A DNA stretch of 53,077 nt from Candidatus Zipacnadia bacterium (GTDB lineage: Bacteria > Armatimonadota > Zipacnadia > Zipacnadales > JABUFB01): assembly GCA_029821745.1 (NCBI GenBank), contig JALGSS010000002.1:1-53077 (forward strand). Direction: 5' to 3'. This document shows positions 16,667 to 25,925 of this stretch, one piece after another. The first letter of the stretch is position 1. The number at the start of each line of letters is the position of its first letter. Under the pieces are notes generated by a model. The model did no database searches, was not told the origin of the DNA, and saw nothing but the letters and a program-made list of their open reading frames with translations. The translations under genes and the position numbers were made by a program.

Positions 16667-19273
16667 ATGACCTGTTCTGCCGCTTTGCGGGTGTTCCGGC
16701 TTGTCGTCAGTCCCGGGTTTCTGAGTGCCGTTCTCACGGTCCTGTGCGGCTGTGCATGGCTGTCCCCGGCTTCCGCCCGCACCGTGCTGCTCTCGAGTGA
16801 CGGGGCGACCCGAGCGCGCATCGTCGTGCCGGACGAACCGTCCGAACGCGTTCAGCATGCGGCGACCGAGCTGGCCGACTTCCTCGAACGCAGCACGGAC
16901 GCGGGCTTCGAGGTCGTCGAGGAGGCCGCCGCCGGGGAAGCGGGCCCGGCTGACATCCACGTTGGCCCGACGAACGTTGTGCGAAGCCTCGACCTAGGAG
17001 TGGATGCGCTTGATGCGGACGGGTTCGTGCTGAGTTTTCCCCAGGATGGCGCGGCTGCCGTGGTGATCTGCGGGGCGAGTGACTACGGCACACAGTTCGG
17101 CGTCTACGAGTTCCTCGAGCGCTACGTTGGCATCCGGTGGCTGTTTCCCGGCGAGCTCGGCGAGCACGTACCGTCGCACGCAACACTGGACGTGCCGGCC
17201 ATGGAAGTGCGGGACGCGCCATCGTTCTTCTCCAGGCAGATGAGCGGCTTTCGGGGAAGGGAACAGGCAATCTGGGCTCAGCGCAACCGGATGCATGGAC
17301 GCATCAAGTTCCATCACAACTTGATCCGGCTGTTCCCCCCGGAAACCTACACTGAGACGCATCCTGAGTTCTTCCCGATTCAGAACGGGACGCGGTTCCT
17401 GCCGGAGACGAATAGCACGCATCACTGGCAGCCGTGCTACACGGCGCCCGGGATCGTCGAAGAGGCCGTCACGAACATCAACGCGTTTTTCGATACGCAC
17501 CCGGATGCGCCCTCGTATTCGTTGGGTGCCAACGACAGTAGCGGGTACTGCCAGTGCGATGCGTGCATGGCGCAGATACCGGGAACCGACAACTTCTTGG
17601 GCCGGGTCGACTACTCCGACCTGTACTACGACTGGGCCAACAAGGTGATCGAGCGCGTGCTCGAGGAGCATCCCGACAAATACTTCGGTTGCCTGGCCTA
17701 CAGCGAAGTCGCCGCGCCGCCAGAGGCTGTCAGTGTCCATCCCCGCATGATCCCCTACATGACCTACGACCGCATGAAGTGGCTGGGCGAGGAGATCGAG
17801 AGCGAAGGCCACGAGATGACCCGTGATTGGGCTGCGGCCAGCCCGACTCTTGGCTGGTACGACTACATCTATGGGAGGTCGTACTGCGTTCCTCGCGTCT
17901 GGTTCCACAAGATGGGAGAGTACTACCGTTTCGGCTTCGCCAACAACGTCCGCTGTTCGTACGCCGAGGCCTATCCGAGCGAGGACTGGCGCGAGGGTCC
18001 GAAGCTGTACATCTCGCTCAAACTGCTCTGGGACCCGTCCCGTGACGTCGACGAACTCCTCGACGACTGGTACCGCTGCGCGGTTGGGCCCGAGGCCGCG
18101 CCGGCACTGGCGGCCTACTACCGGTTCTGGGAAGAGTTCTGGGCGGGACCGGTCCTGGAAACCGAGTGGTTCAAGAATGCGCGGAAGCGGCAGTATCTGA
18201 ACTTCCATGCGACGGGCTACCTCGACGCGCTGAGCGATGGTGATCTGAGCCGCTGTGATGAATTGCTGACTGAGGTCCTCGAGAAGTCCCGGACCGAACT
18301 GCAGAAGACCCGGGCGCGGAAGTTCCTTGATGACTTCCACGCGTTCATCGAGCCGGTAACCGGCGAGATCGAGACTCGTTTGCGTGAGCAGGCCACCCGA
18401 GAGTTGACGGTCGAGGCCGTGCAGCGGATGGCGGAGGTGCGGTCGTTGACCGGCCCAGCCGCAGCGCAGGCGCTCGATGCCTACCGAACATGGCTTTCCG
18501 AGCAGCAGGAAACCCCGATGACCGGCGCCCTGACCCTCACGGCAGGACTTCTCGCCGAACGTGGCGGTCGCGCCGGCGCATGGACGGAGGCGCTTGCCTC
18601 CAGTCCGTGGGGCGCCACATCGTCGGCCTGGCTGCTGAAGTCTCTCGAAAAGCTTGACCCGACCGCCGTCCTGGCGAGCGAGGAACTCCCGGTTGTACGC
18701 GCGTCGGAAGTACCGGTCATCGACGGGGAGCTCGACGAGGCCTGTTGGCGCGATGCCCAGAAGATCGGGGATTTCGTGGACTATATTCAGAACACGATGG
18801 TCGAACAGCCGACGTTCGTGGCGGCTGCGTATGACAGCGCGAATCTGTATCTCGGTTACGTGTGCCTGCAAAGCGACATGCAGACGCTGGTGGCGTCGTG
18901 CCGTGAGCACGATGGGGCGGTCTGGCGCGACGACTGCGTCGAATTCTTCGTCAGTCCCTCGGCTGAACCCGATAAGTTCTACCAAATGATCGTGAATACC
19001 ATCGGGACAACTTTCGATGCCGGCGGCAAGAGCTGGGTGAAATGGGATCCATCCTGGCAAGCCAAGGTGGTGAAGGGGGATCTGTTCTGGACGGTCGAGA
19101 TGGCTGTTCCTTTTGCGGCCCTCTCAGGCCCAGTTCCAGAGGCCGGCGATGTCTGGGGGGCCAACTTCACGCGTTCGCGCGGTCGCGTCGGTCAGCAGTT
19201 CATCGGCGTATGGCGCTTTGCCGACGGCAAGAACAACGACATCGCGCAATACGGCCGACTCGTGTTCAGGTAG
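16667..19273 (+). CDS. secreted DUF4838 (alpha-glucuronidase-like) protein with C-terminal CBM9
   Basis: An 868-residue protein. The ATG at 16667 is chosen for AGGAGG ten nt upstream; the frame extends to 16496 through repeat sequence. Signal region: RLVVSPGFLSAVLTVLCGCA, cleavage near ASA. Residues ~40-170 are an alpha-glucuronidase N-terminal-like domain (HAATELADFLER, then YGTQFGVYEFLERYVGIRWL, then FPGE). The DUF4838 core carries the CQCDACMAQ cysteine motif and NSTHHWQPCYTAP. The C-terminal ~190 residues are CBM9-like (VIDGELDEACWRDAQKIGDF). DUF4838 proteins are associated with degradation of acidic glycans, but the reaction is not established. It follows the 1297-residue protein on the same strand across a repeat-bearing spacer. 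Confidence 0.75.
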   Translation: MTCSAALRVFRLVVSPGFLSAVLTVLCGCAWLSPASARTVLLSSDGATRARIVVPDEPSERVQHAATELADFLERSTDAGFEVVEEAAAGEAGPADIHVGPTNVVRSLDLGVDALDADGFVLSFPQDGAAAVVICGASDYGTQFGVYEFLERYVGIRWLFPGELGEHVPSHATLDVPAMEVRDAPSFFSRQMSGFRGREQAIWAQRNRMHGRIKFHHNLIRLFPPETYTETHPEFFPIQNGTRFLPETNSTHHWQPCYTAPGIVEEAVTNINAFFDTHPDAPSYSLGANDSSGYCQCDACMAQIPGTDNFLGRVDYSDLYYDWANKVIERVLEEHPDKYFGCLAYSEVAAPPEAVSVHPRMIPYMTYDRMKWLGEEIESEGHEMTRDWAAASPTLGWYDYIYGRSYCVPRVWFHKMGEYYRFGFANNVRCSYAEAYPSEDWREGPKLYISLKLLWDPSRDVDELLDDWYRCAVGPEAAPALAAYYRFWEEFWAGPVLETEWFKNARKRQYLNFHATGYLDALSDGDLSRCDELLTEVLEKSRTELQKTRARKFLDDFHAFIEPVTGEIETRLREQATRELTVEAVQRMAEVRSLTGPAAAQALDAYRTWLSEQQETPMTGALTLTAGLLAERGGRAGAWTEALASSPWGATSSAWLLKSLEKLDPTAVLASEELPVVRASEVPVIDGELDEACWRDAQKIGDFVDYIQNTMVEQPTFVAAAYDSANLYLGYVCLQSDMQTLVASCREHDGAVWRDDCVEFFVSPSAEPDKFYQMIVNTIGTTFDAGGKSWVKWDPSWQAKVVKGDLFWTVEMAVPFAALSGPVPEAGDVWGANFTRSRGRVGQQFIGVWRFADGKNNDIAQYGRLVFR

Positions 19274-19527
19274 TCTACCCGAACGGTTCCGTATGTCCGA
19301 ACCTCGATCCGGTGCGGGGCTACCAGACGCGCCGCTCCCGCCGCAAGCGCGGGGACTCGGATGCCCCCCGCGGGACCTTCGTCACCAGTGTTGCCTCTGT
19401 GGTCACTCGGGGGGGGGCTCACTGCACTTGAGCAGTCACAGGAAACGAAAGTGCCCGACGCACGCAGGTGACATGCGCATGCCCACAGCGATGTGCCGCA
19501 GGCAGTTCATCGCGACGGTGGGGTAGG

Positions 19528-20874
19528 TCAACACACCGGCCTCCCCGCCTTGCTTCTGCCTCCCGCCCACACGTCGTACTCAGGGGCCGCGTGTCTGGCG
19601 AAGAAGTCCATCAGTCGTGCATCGAGATCAGCCTGCACGTCGGCGCAGTCCGGCCGATCGACAAGGTTCACGCGCTCTCCCGGGTCGTGAACCATGTCGT
19701 ACAGCTCGTCCGGTCCGTCGGGATGCCGCCGGATCAGTTTCCACGCCGGCGTCTGCACTGCTCGCGTCTCCTCGTACTCGTGGAAGGTGATCTCATCATC
19801 CCGGACCAGCTTCTCGGCGCGTAGCGCCGCCGCGTAGCTCTTCCCCGGCACTTGGCCCTGCTGCGGCAGTCCCAGGTAATCGAGCATCGACGGGAAGAAG
19901 TCGTAGTTACAGCTCATCTCCTCCACGACGCCTCCAGCGGTGATCACTTCCGGATGGCGGAAGATGAGCGGAATACGCAGGTTCTGCTGGAACATGTGCC
20001 GGGGCCGGGAATGGTCGCCCATGCCCCACATGCCGTTGTGCCCGGCGCACAGGCCATGGTCCGCGGTGTAGATGACAAGCGTGTTGTCGGCGACGCCCAG
20101 GTCGTCGAGTGTCGCCAGGATCGCTCCCACCCCGTCATCGCAACCGCTCACGGCCGAGGCGTAGCTGCGCATGGTCGTGTCGTTGTTCATGCAGTCGCGG
20201 TTCTGCACGAGCCACGGGTGTGTCTCCCCACGCGGGAAGCACGTCAGGGGCTTGTGTGCGTAGTACTCCGCGTGGCGGTTGCGGTGGCCGTCGCGCATGT
20301 CCTGATCGAGCCCGTAAGGACCGTTGAAGCCCAGATGCAGGAAGAACGGTTGCTCGGCGTGGTGCCTGATGAAGTCCACCGCATGATCAGTTATTGCGTC
20401 GAGATAGTAGCGCGGTTCTCGGTAGATCTCGCCCTGCCAGATCGCCTCGGAATCGTAGAAGGTCCGCGTGTGCCCGCGCGGCTTGGCGAACCAATACCCA
20501 AACCCAAGTTGCGGGTTGAGGCTGTCGCCAAGGTGCCACTTGCCGGTCATCCCACATGAGTAGCCCTCGTCTGCCAGTATCTGGGGAAGCGTGTCGAATT
20601 CCGCGATCGTACAATATGCCTCAGGGCCGACTTGGGCGTCGGGTTTCTCGCCGCCGAGCCAGTTGTGCACGCCATGCCTTGAGGGAATCCGCCCTGTCAT
20701 GTATGTCGCGCGGTTCGGTGAGCAGACGGGATTCACGCAGAACGCATTAGTGAATCGCACGCCCTGATCCGCCAGGCGGTCGCAGTTGGGCGTGCGGATT
20801 TCATCGTTGCCGTAGCAGCCCATCGTCCACGGGCTCTGGTTGTCGCTGATGATGAAGACGATGTTCGGGCGCAT
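19528..20874 (-). CDS. type I sulfatase (formylglycine-dependent)
   Basis: A 448-residue protein with AGGAGG 6 nt upstream of the ATG. The signature CSPNRATYMTG is at residues 51-61; Cys51 is the residue converted to formylglycine in this family, with Arg55 and the TGKWHLG Lys/His as active-site partners and YTADHG supplying further metal/sulfate contacts. The N-terminal metal site reads SDNQS (D11-N12), a variant of the usual DD seen in some sulfatase subfamilies. No signal peptide, so it may be cytoplasmic or exported by another route. It probably removes sulfate esters from a polysaccharide fragment; the substrate is unknown. It faces the carbohydrate cluster convergently, and no maturation enzyme (formylglycine-generating) is seen in the window. 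Confidence 0.9.
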   Translation of the reverse strand: MRPNIVFIISDNQSPWTMGCYGNDEIRTPNCDRLADQGVRFTNAFCVNPVCSPNRATYMTGRIPSRHGVHNWLGGEKPDAQVGPEAYCTIAEFDTLPQILADEGYSCGMTGKWHLGDSLNPQLGFGYWFAKPRGHTRTFYDSEAIWQGEIYREPRYYLDAITDHAVDFIRHHAEQPFFLHLGFNGPYGLDQDMRDGHRNRHAEYYAHKPLTCFPRGETHPWLVQNRDCMNNDTTMRSYASAVSGCDDGVGAILATLDDLGVADNTLVIYTADHGLCAGHNGMWGMGDHSRPRHMFQQNLRIPLIFRHPEVITAGGVVEEMSCNYDFFPSMLDYLGLPQQGQVPGKSYAAALRAEKLVRDDEITFHEYEETRAVQTPAWKLIRRHPDGPDELYDMVHDPGERVNLVDRPDCADVQADLDARLMDFFARHAAPEYDVWAGGRSKAGRPVC

Positions 20875-21061
20875 GAAGGCCTCCTGCGGGCTCCATCCCG
20901 GGTTCCCAGCACAGAACTGGGTGGCTCGGCGTTGACTGAGCGGTCAGTCTCGTTCACTGGTGTACTTCGTTTGGCGGGCCGCCGGAACCTGCACAACCGG
21001 CCGTGGAAGCCGTGATGTGATTCTGGGTGACACAGCACGGTACGGCCGTGTCAGGAGAGAT

Positions 21062-21531
21062 TGGTCTGAACCCCGGATCTTGGTCCACCTGGAATGAGAG
21101 TGGATGAAGGCGTATGGTGGTTGAGGGCGGACCGATAGCGCTGAAGCGGCAGCGCTGAACCGGGCACCTGCTCAGATAGCAGCCGCCAGTTCCCGGCACT
21201 CCTCACTGCCCATCCAGTTGCGTAGTTCGTCCAATAGGGGGAGCCATCGATTTCACGAATGCGTCGGGTTGCCCCTCCTTCGAGGGGCGGCCCGTTTGCT
21301 TGTCCACTACTGCGTTCGCGGACAAGTACCTCCGCCGTGGCCCCCCTCTTCTCCGACCGCGCCACTTCAGTGAGTCAGGGCGCCAATGGCATGTGGAGAG
21401 CGACTCGTCGCCAGTAGCAGGATACCTGCCTCACAGGCGGAGATCTCTCGCTGCAGGTGGTATCAAGACGGGGGCAATACCAGAGGCCCAAAGTACCACA
21501 TAGGAACTGGTATCACTCACGAGGGCAGGTC
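21062..21531. repeat. mosaic IS3-derived intergenic repeat, copy 4 (complete, MITE-like) plus unit B
   Basis: Starts with TGGTCTGAACCCCGGATC and TTGGTCCACCTGG (left terminus) and reaches the right end CTGCAGGTGGTATCAAGACG then GGGGGCAATACCA at about 21482; the two termini are inverted relatives of each other and of the IS3 terminus at 30959. Inside: the complement of the short frame (LDELRNWMGSEECRELAAAI, stop on the minus strand) and a hairpin (CGGGTTGCCCCTC / GAGGGGCGGCCCG, 21265-21294, two G-U pairs). A unit B copy (21487-21531) follows and touches the stop codon of the PDZ gene. About 421 bp between the termini. Confidence 0.75.
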
Positions 21532-21532
21532 A

Positions 21533-23842
21533 TCACCGCCCCAGGCTCTCGACACCTCCGGGCGCGTCCACGAAGACCGAGTTGTCGCCTCCGAACTCGG
21601 TATTGTCATTGGCGCGCGAGGGGTACACATCCGCGCCTCCCCCGAGGTCAGCGAAGAAGCTCAGGGACTTCCCGCCGTGGTAGTCATTACCGCCCGCCCG
21701 GCCCTGGTTGGTATACAGGTAAGTGTCGTCACCAGCCATCTCCAGGAAGATCGTGAAGCCGTTCTGTGCCGCGGCCCCCTGGCTGAACGAGCCGCCCTCA
21801 TAGCGATCGTTCCCGGCCCGTTCGATGAACAGGCAGTCCGCCTCGTCCCACGCGATGCCCTGGACGACGGCGTAGCGGGTGCAGTAGCGATCATCGCCGC
21901 CCTCCTCGATCATGCACCCGGATGCCTGGTGGCAGCCGAACCCCTGTGCCCAACGAGAGCCGATGTAGTGGTCATCGCCGTCCCCGCCGCTGTACAGGAT
22001 CCCGAAGCCGTAGAAGTACCCTCCGCCCTGTGAGAAGTTGCCGGCTTCCATGACGTCCGCGCCACCCTCGTCCAGCGCGATGCCGACGCCGCCAGAGGCG
22101 TACGGGCGGTAGCCGAAGCCAACGCCCTGCCCCCAACCCTCGAACACTCCTGCGGTGCCGTACCCGCTCGCCTGGTCGCCCTTGCAGTAGTAACTGTCGG
22201 CGCCGTCGCCCATGTCCCGGATGATCCCCACACCGCCCGCCAGGCCCACGCCTTGCGAGCAGCAGTGGGCCTCGTAGCGGTCATTACCGCTCTCATCCAC
22301 CAGCGCGCCCGCCCCCCAGTGGCCCACGCCCTGATGCATCTGCAGGCCACGGTAGGTGTCGTTGCCGGCGCGGTCGATGAGCAGCCCCACGCCGCAGAAC
22401 CCTGCGCCCTGGGTGTACTTCAGGCCGATGTAGCTGTCGTCCCCGGCCAGGTCCGCGAGAATGCCCACTCCCATGTCCCCGCAGCCCTGGCGGAAAGGCG
22501 CGTGGGTCTCGTAGGCGTCATCGCCGGAGAAATCGACGATCACCGCCGACGGGATTGAGCCCCAGATGGAGGTGGCCTGGGCGTTCGCGTACACGTCGTC
22601 GCCGCCAAGCTCGAACAGCACCGCGAACTCTCTGCCCTGGTAGCGGGAGCGACCTCGCCCGGCGACGACGATGTCCCCGAAGTCCGTCTTACGCTCAGCA
22701 ATGACCGCGGCGTTGAGGTCCTTGCCAGACGCTTCCGCAGCCCGGAGAAGCGAATTCGTGAAGGCCGGCGAGGCAATCCGGGCCACAACTCGCGCCTGGC
22801 CCAGCAGCTCGTCGATGTCCACCTTCCCGGCCAGGTCCAGCACCGGCAGGTAGCGTCCCTGGGCCTCACGGTCCTGATCGTAGCTAAGCATCTTCACGTC
22901 AATGAAGGCGTCCAGCAGTTCCATGCGGTGGGCGCGGATGTACTCAGCTTCATCCTGCGTCAGCGCCGCGAAGGCCCGCTGGTGGCAATCCGCAGCGACC
23001 CGCAACACCTGCTCGACGTACTCCAGGTGCCCGGCCAGGTCCTCGTCGACGAAGGTTGCCTCAATCGTCGGCCGTTCGTCCGCGCGTAGCTCGCGCCGAT
23101 CGAAGGTCACCAGCACGTGACGCGCCGTCTCCAGCACTGCCGTTTCCGGCGTGTCGGGTTGGCCCTGTCTGAGGGCGGCGATGGTCTCGCCGGTGACGGC
23201 TTCGAGCTTGAAGGGATCGCGGAGGACATATCGCAGGATGGGCAGGCGGTCAGGGTCGGGGAAGTGGTCGCAGCGATCGATGCGCCCGAGGATGTCCTCG
23301 GTGGCCTCGCGGTAGCCCGCCTGGTCGATCAGCCGCCAGCAGGCGTCCTGGTAGTCCGGGCGCACGTCAGCCAGGTCGGGGCGCAGCTCATCGTTCGTGG
23401 GCGGGCGGGGATCGTCGAGCTCGGTACGCGGGTAGCGGGTGAGAGTCACCTCGATCGTCTCCAGGCTGGGGGGCGCGTCGGGGTTGTCGGGGTCCTTGCG
23501 CAGGACGAGGCAACTGGCCACATCCCCCGGACGAGCCTTGTCACCGGCCTTACCGAAGGATCGGCTGAGACGTATCTGCTCGCTCTTCCAGACCGCCCCA
23601 TCGATGCTGACGATGATGTCCCCCACGCGCAGGCCGGCGGTCTCAGCGGCGGACATGGCGGGGATGCGCTCGATCTGCAAGCCCCAGGTGGACTCGTATC
23701 GCGTATCCTCAGGGACTGGGACCTCCGTGCCGCCAATGCCCAGGAAGACCTTGCCCATGTACGGTGGCTCGGCGGCGTGGGTGGGTATGGTGAAGCAACA
23801 TGCCACAAGGGCGAGAGTCGCAAGTCGGATCTGGTGGGGCAT
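21533..23842 (-). CDS. secreted PDZ protein with about twelve 26-residue G-N/D-D-x-Y repeats
   Basis: A 769-residue protein. The ATG at 23842 has GGAGGTG 5 nt upstream and gives a signal peptide (LATLALVACCFTIPTHAA). Residues 53-136 are a PDZ domain (WGLQIERIPAMSAAETAGLR, then VGDIIVSIDG). Residues 137-410 are mostly helical. From residue ~412 to 740 a repeat with period about 26 carries a G-[ND]-D-x-Y core (at about 414, 440, 467, 493, 519, 546, 593, 620, 648, 677, 703, 735) alternating with QG-x-G and G-x-G-x-L motifs. This would suit a beta-helix or solenoid, and the acidic turns could bind calcium. No protease domain is seen despite the PDZ. It is probably a periplasmic or surface structural/binding protein. 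It ends directly against a unit B repeat. Confidence 0.7.
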   Translation of the reverse strand: MPHQIRLATLALVACCFTIPTHAAEPPYMGKVFLGIGGTEVPVPEDTRYESTWGLQIERIPAMSAAETAGLRVGDIIVSIDGAVWKSEQIRLSRSFGKAGDKARPGDVASCLVLRKDPDNPDAPPSLETIEVTLTRYPRTELDDPRPPTNDELRPDLADVRPDYQDACWRLIDQAGYREATEDILGRIDRCDHFPDPDRLPILRYVLRDPFKLEAVTGETIAALRQGQPDTPETAVLETARHVLVTFDRRELRADERPTIEATFVDEDLAGHLEYVEQVLRVAADCHQRAFAALTQDEAEYIRAHRMELLDAFIDVKMLSYDQDREAQGRYLPVLDLAGKVDIDELLGQARVVARIASPAFTNSLLRAAEASGKDLNAAVIAERKTDFGDIVVAGRGRSRYQGREFAVLFELGGDDVYANAQATSIWGSIPSAVIVDFSGDDAYETHAPFRQGCGDMGVGILADLAGDDSYIGLKYTQGAGFCGVGLLIDRAGNDTYRGLQMHQGVGHWGAGALVDESGNDRYEAHCCSQGVGLAGGVGIIRDMGDGADSYYCKGDQASGYGTAGVFEGWGQGVGFGYRPYASGGVGIALDEGGADVMEAGNFSQGGGYFYGFGILYSGGDGDDHYIGSRWAQGFGCHQASGCMIEEGGDDRYCTRYAVVQGIAWDEADCLFIERAGNDRYEGGSFSQGAAAQNGFTIFLEMAGDDTYLYTNQGRAGGNDYHGGKSLSFFADLGGGADVYPSRANDNTEFGGDNSVFVDAPGGVESLGR

Positions 23843-23942
23843 CGGGCACCTCCGACGGGCGTGCTGGTGCCTTGTCTCGGCTTCCAGGCACATTCGGTCC
23901 GAGGATGACGAAGTCCTCCGTCACTCGGCTCTCGACCGGGCA

Positions 23943-24093
23943 CAGGAGCTTCATAGGGGGAGCCATTGATCTGGCGAACGCGACGGGCTGCGTCGGGGGC
24001 ATCGAGGACTCTCTCTGCAGAGGAGCCTGCTCCCAGGCCACGCCAACCGCGAGATGCCTCACTGCAGGTAGCACGAGCACGCGGGCAAGACCA
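23943..24093. repeat. mosaic IS3-derived intergenic repeat, copy 5 (decayed)
   Basis: Begins with AGGGGGAGCCATTGATCTGG, passes a degraded GCGACGGGCTGCGTCGGGG hairpin region and ends with CTCACTGCAGGTAGCACGAG then CACGCGGGCAAGACCA at 24093. The left terminus and the short frame are missing. Confidence 0.55.
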
Positions 24094-24128
24094 GGATGCC
24101 TCGCAGTAACAGCTCTCCTCGGGGGGGG

Positions 24129-24530
24129 CTATTCCTCAAAGTATGGTTTGAGCATGATGTAGTTGAGTGCGATCTCCGTTCCCGGCTCGGCCTCGGCGTC
24201 GGCGTCGGTGACCGTGACCGTGACCGTGACCGTGACTGACGGGGCAGCGGCACGGAACCGGATGTGGTGGAGGTTGACCCGGGCCAGTCCGTCATCCTTC
24301 TTCCGGCCGGAGTTGCGCCTGTTGACATAGACATAGGACTTCTCCGGAATGACCTCCGCGCCGGCGTCGAGGACAGCGTTGAGCCCGAACTGCTTAGGGG
24401 CGATTGCGCCCGCGACCACATCGTTGTAGTCGGCGGTGACGAACTGGAGCGTGTAGATACTGCCCGGGCTGAGGCCGGTGGCTGTCCTTCCCGAAAACCC
24501 CGCCCGAATCCCAGCCCATTCTGGAGTCAG
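24129..24530 (-). pseudogene. C-terminal remnant of a large secreted protein
   Basis: A frame of about 130 codons reads PEWAGIRAGFSGRTATGLSP, then LQFVTADYNDVVAGAIAPKQ, then YVNRRNSGRKKDDGL, and ends IALNYIMLKPYFEE. This looks like a beta-sandwich module found at the C-terminus of large carbohydrate-active proteins. The frame is open back to a TAG at 24621-24623, but no start codon with a ribosome site and no upstream protein body exist, so the gene has lost its 5' portion. A (GTGACC)n tract within it encodes alternating Thr-Val. It stops 36 bp from the end of a decayed repeat copy. No catalytic function can be assigned. Confidence 0.5.
24208..24237. repeat. hexanucleotide tandem repeat GTGACC x5
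   Basis: Five nearly perfect GTGACC units (the last is GTGACT) within the pseudogene, read on the minus strand as alternating Thr and Val. Confidence 0.85.
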
Positions 24531-24697
24531 TGTAGGTTGCCCGGTCAGTGTGGGGCAATGCGTCCATTTCGGTATGCGGCTGGGGTACAGGCGAGTGTTG
24601 GTGGGCAGTGCAGGGGAACGCTACGGGGGGAGAAACCAGCATGCTCAGGACCATGAGTGCGCCGAGTTCCTTCTGGCCAGTCTCATCACCCCCATAG

Positions 24698-24754
24698 CTC
24701 CATATCCACGCTCGCCAATATAGTGGTTCTGTATGACCTTGGGGTGGGGGAGCC
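24698..24754 (+). repeat. intergenic repeat module (unit C)
   Basis: CTCCATATCCACGCTCGCCA followed by ATAGTGGTTCTGTATGACC and GGGGTGGGGGAGCC. Nearly identical to 38263-38317. Its GGTTCTG(C/T)A(C/T)GACC core also occurs inside the mosaic repeats at 4708, 16431 and 52127. Confidence 0.65.
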
Positions 24755-25127
24755 CGATACTCCGATCCACAGTGCCCCTGTACTCCCGCCGCGCCTCCTA
24801 TGGTAGTTCTGCGTTACCCCGCAGGGGCATAGCCCACGGTTGCGGACATTCCAGACTGTCCGCCATTTCAGGCGCGGCCCGTCGGCCCATACGCCATGTG
24901 GTGCGCGTGTGCAAGCCGTGATCGGAGCGAAAAGCAGACGAGCAGTTACCGCCAAGGAGGAAAGCGCCAAGCGAATGGTCAACAGGTCGCGTTGAGTGGC
25001 TGACATCCCGGGGCACGCGAACGCAGCCCTGCAAAGCGGCGGACGCCCACGGCCCCGGGCGATACGGGCTTCCGATGGGGACACGTCAGTGGTGTGTGTG
25101 ATTTCTCAGTGGAGCGATGATCTCATC
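24755..25127. other. spacer with no gene seen
   Basis: About 370 bp between repeat module C and the next gene. A further weak copy of the TGGTAGTTCTGCGTTACCC module lies near 24810. No convincing frame, hairpin or promoter. Confidence 0.35.
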
Positions 25128-25925
25128 ATGTTGATGATCGGCAACATGCTTTGGCGGATCGGCCGAACGCTCGACATCGAGCGCCAGATCGCTTGGACGC
25201 AGCAGGCCGGCTTTGATGGCGTCGGTCTGCATGCCGCCCCCGGCACGCCGGGACGCTGGCGTGGAGTGGAACCCGCCGACTGTGGGGGAGAGGCGCGGGC
25301 GCGCTTGCGCCAGTCGCTCGCAGCCTTCGCCTTCATCGAGATCCACGCCCCTTTCGCTATCAACCTGCAAAACGGGAATCTCGCTGACAGTCTCGCCGCC
25401 CTCGAACCCGTGATGCAGTTCGCGCACGATCTCGGCGCGGCTGTAGTCACGATCCATGCGGTTCTGACGGATGCCGACGAGGCAGGCTGGCGCGCCGCAA
25501 TGCACGAACTCAACGACCTCGCCGCCCGCGCGCAGACCGTCGCGGCGCTGGAGATCATTGAGGGCTTCGGGGCCGTCGCCGGGTGGGACTTGCCGCACGT
25601 CGGCGTCAACCTCGATGTCGGCCACATGATCCTGCCGGCCTACGAGGTCCCGCTGAAGCATTACGGCGGCTTCCGCCCGCTCATCCGCTCGCTCGGCCCG
25701 ACACTCCGCCATCTCCACCTGCATGACGTGGTGGGCGAGCTGGATCATGTCGAGATCGGGACGGGCGAGGTCGCCTTCGAGGATATCGTCGGCGGTTTGG
25801 CGGACATCCACTACGCCCACAACGGGACCCTCGAGATGAACCCCGATCGCGTTAAGCCCACCGGCATACAGCGCAGTCTGGGAACGTTCCGGGAGCTTCT
25901 GACCACCGGGGGGGCCGCACGATGA
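25128..25925 (+). CDS. xylose-isomerase-like TIM-barrel protein
   Basis: A 265-residue protein of the AP-endonuclease-2 / sugar-phosphate isomerase-epimerase superfamily. The ATG at 25128 is chosen, giving MLMIGNMLWRIGRTLDIERQ, the normal beginning of the family; GGAG lies about 13 nt upstream, and an in-frame GTG at 25098 is an alternative. Barrel strands carry FDGVGLHA, FIEIHAPFAINL, AAVVTIHAVL, VAALEIIEGFG (metal Glu), VGVNLDVGHMIL (Asp/His) and LRHLHLHDVVGELDHVEIG (His/Glu), so the usual divalent-metal site looks complete. It probably isomerises or epimerises a sugar or cyclitol. Its 3' end overlaps the phosphoesterase gene by 4 bp, indicating translational coupling. Confidence 0.8.
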   Translation: MLMIGNMLWRIGRTLDIERQIAWTQQAGFDGVGLHAAPGTPGRWRGVEPADCGGEARARLRQSLAAFAFIEIHAPFAINLQNGNLADSLAALEPVMQFAHDLGAAVVTIHAVLTDADEAGWRAAMHELNDLAARAQTVAALEIIEGFGAVAGWDLPHVGVNLDVGHMILPAYEVPLKHYGGFRPLIRSLGPTLRHLHLHDVVGELDHVEIGTGEVAFEDIVGGLADIHYAHNGTLEMNPDRVKPTGIQRSLGTFRELLTTGGAAR

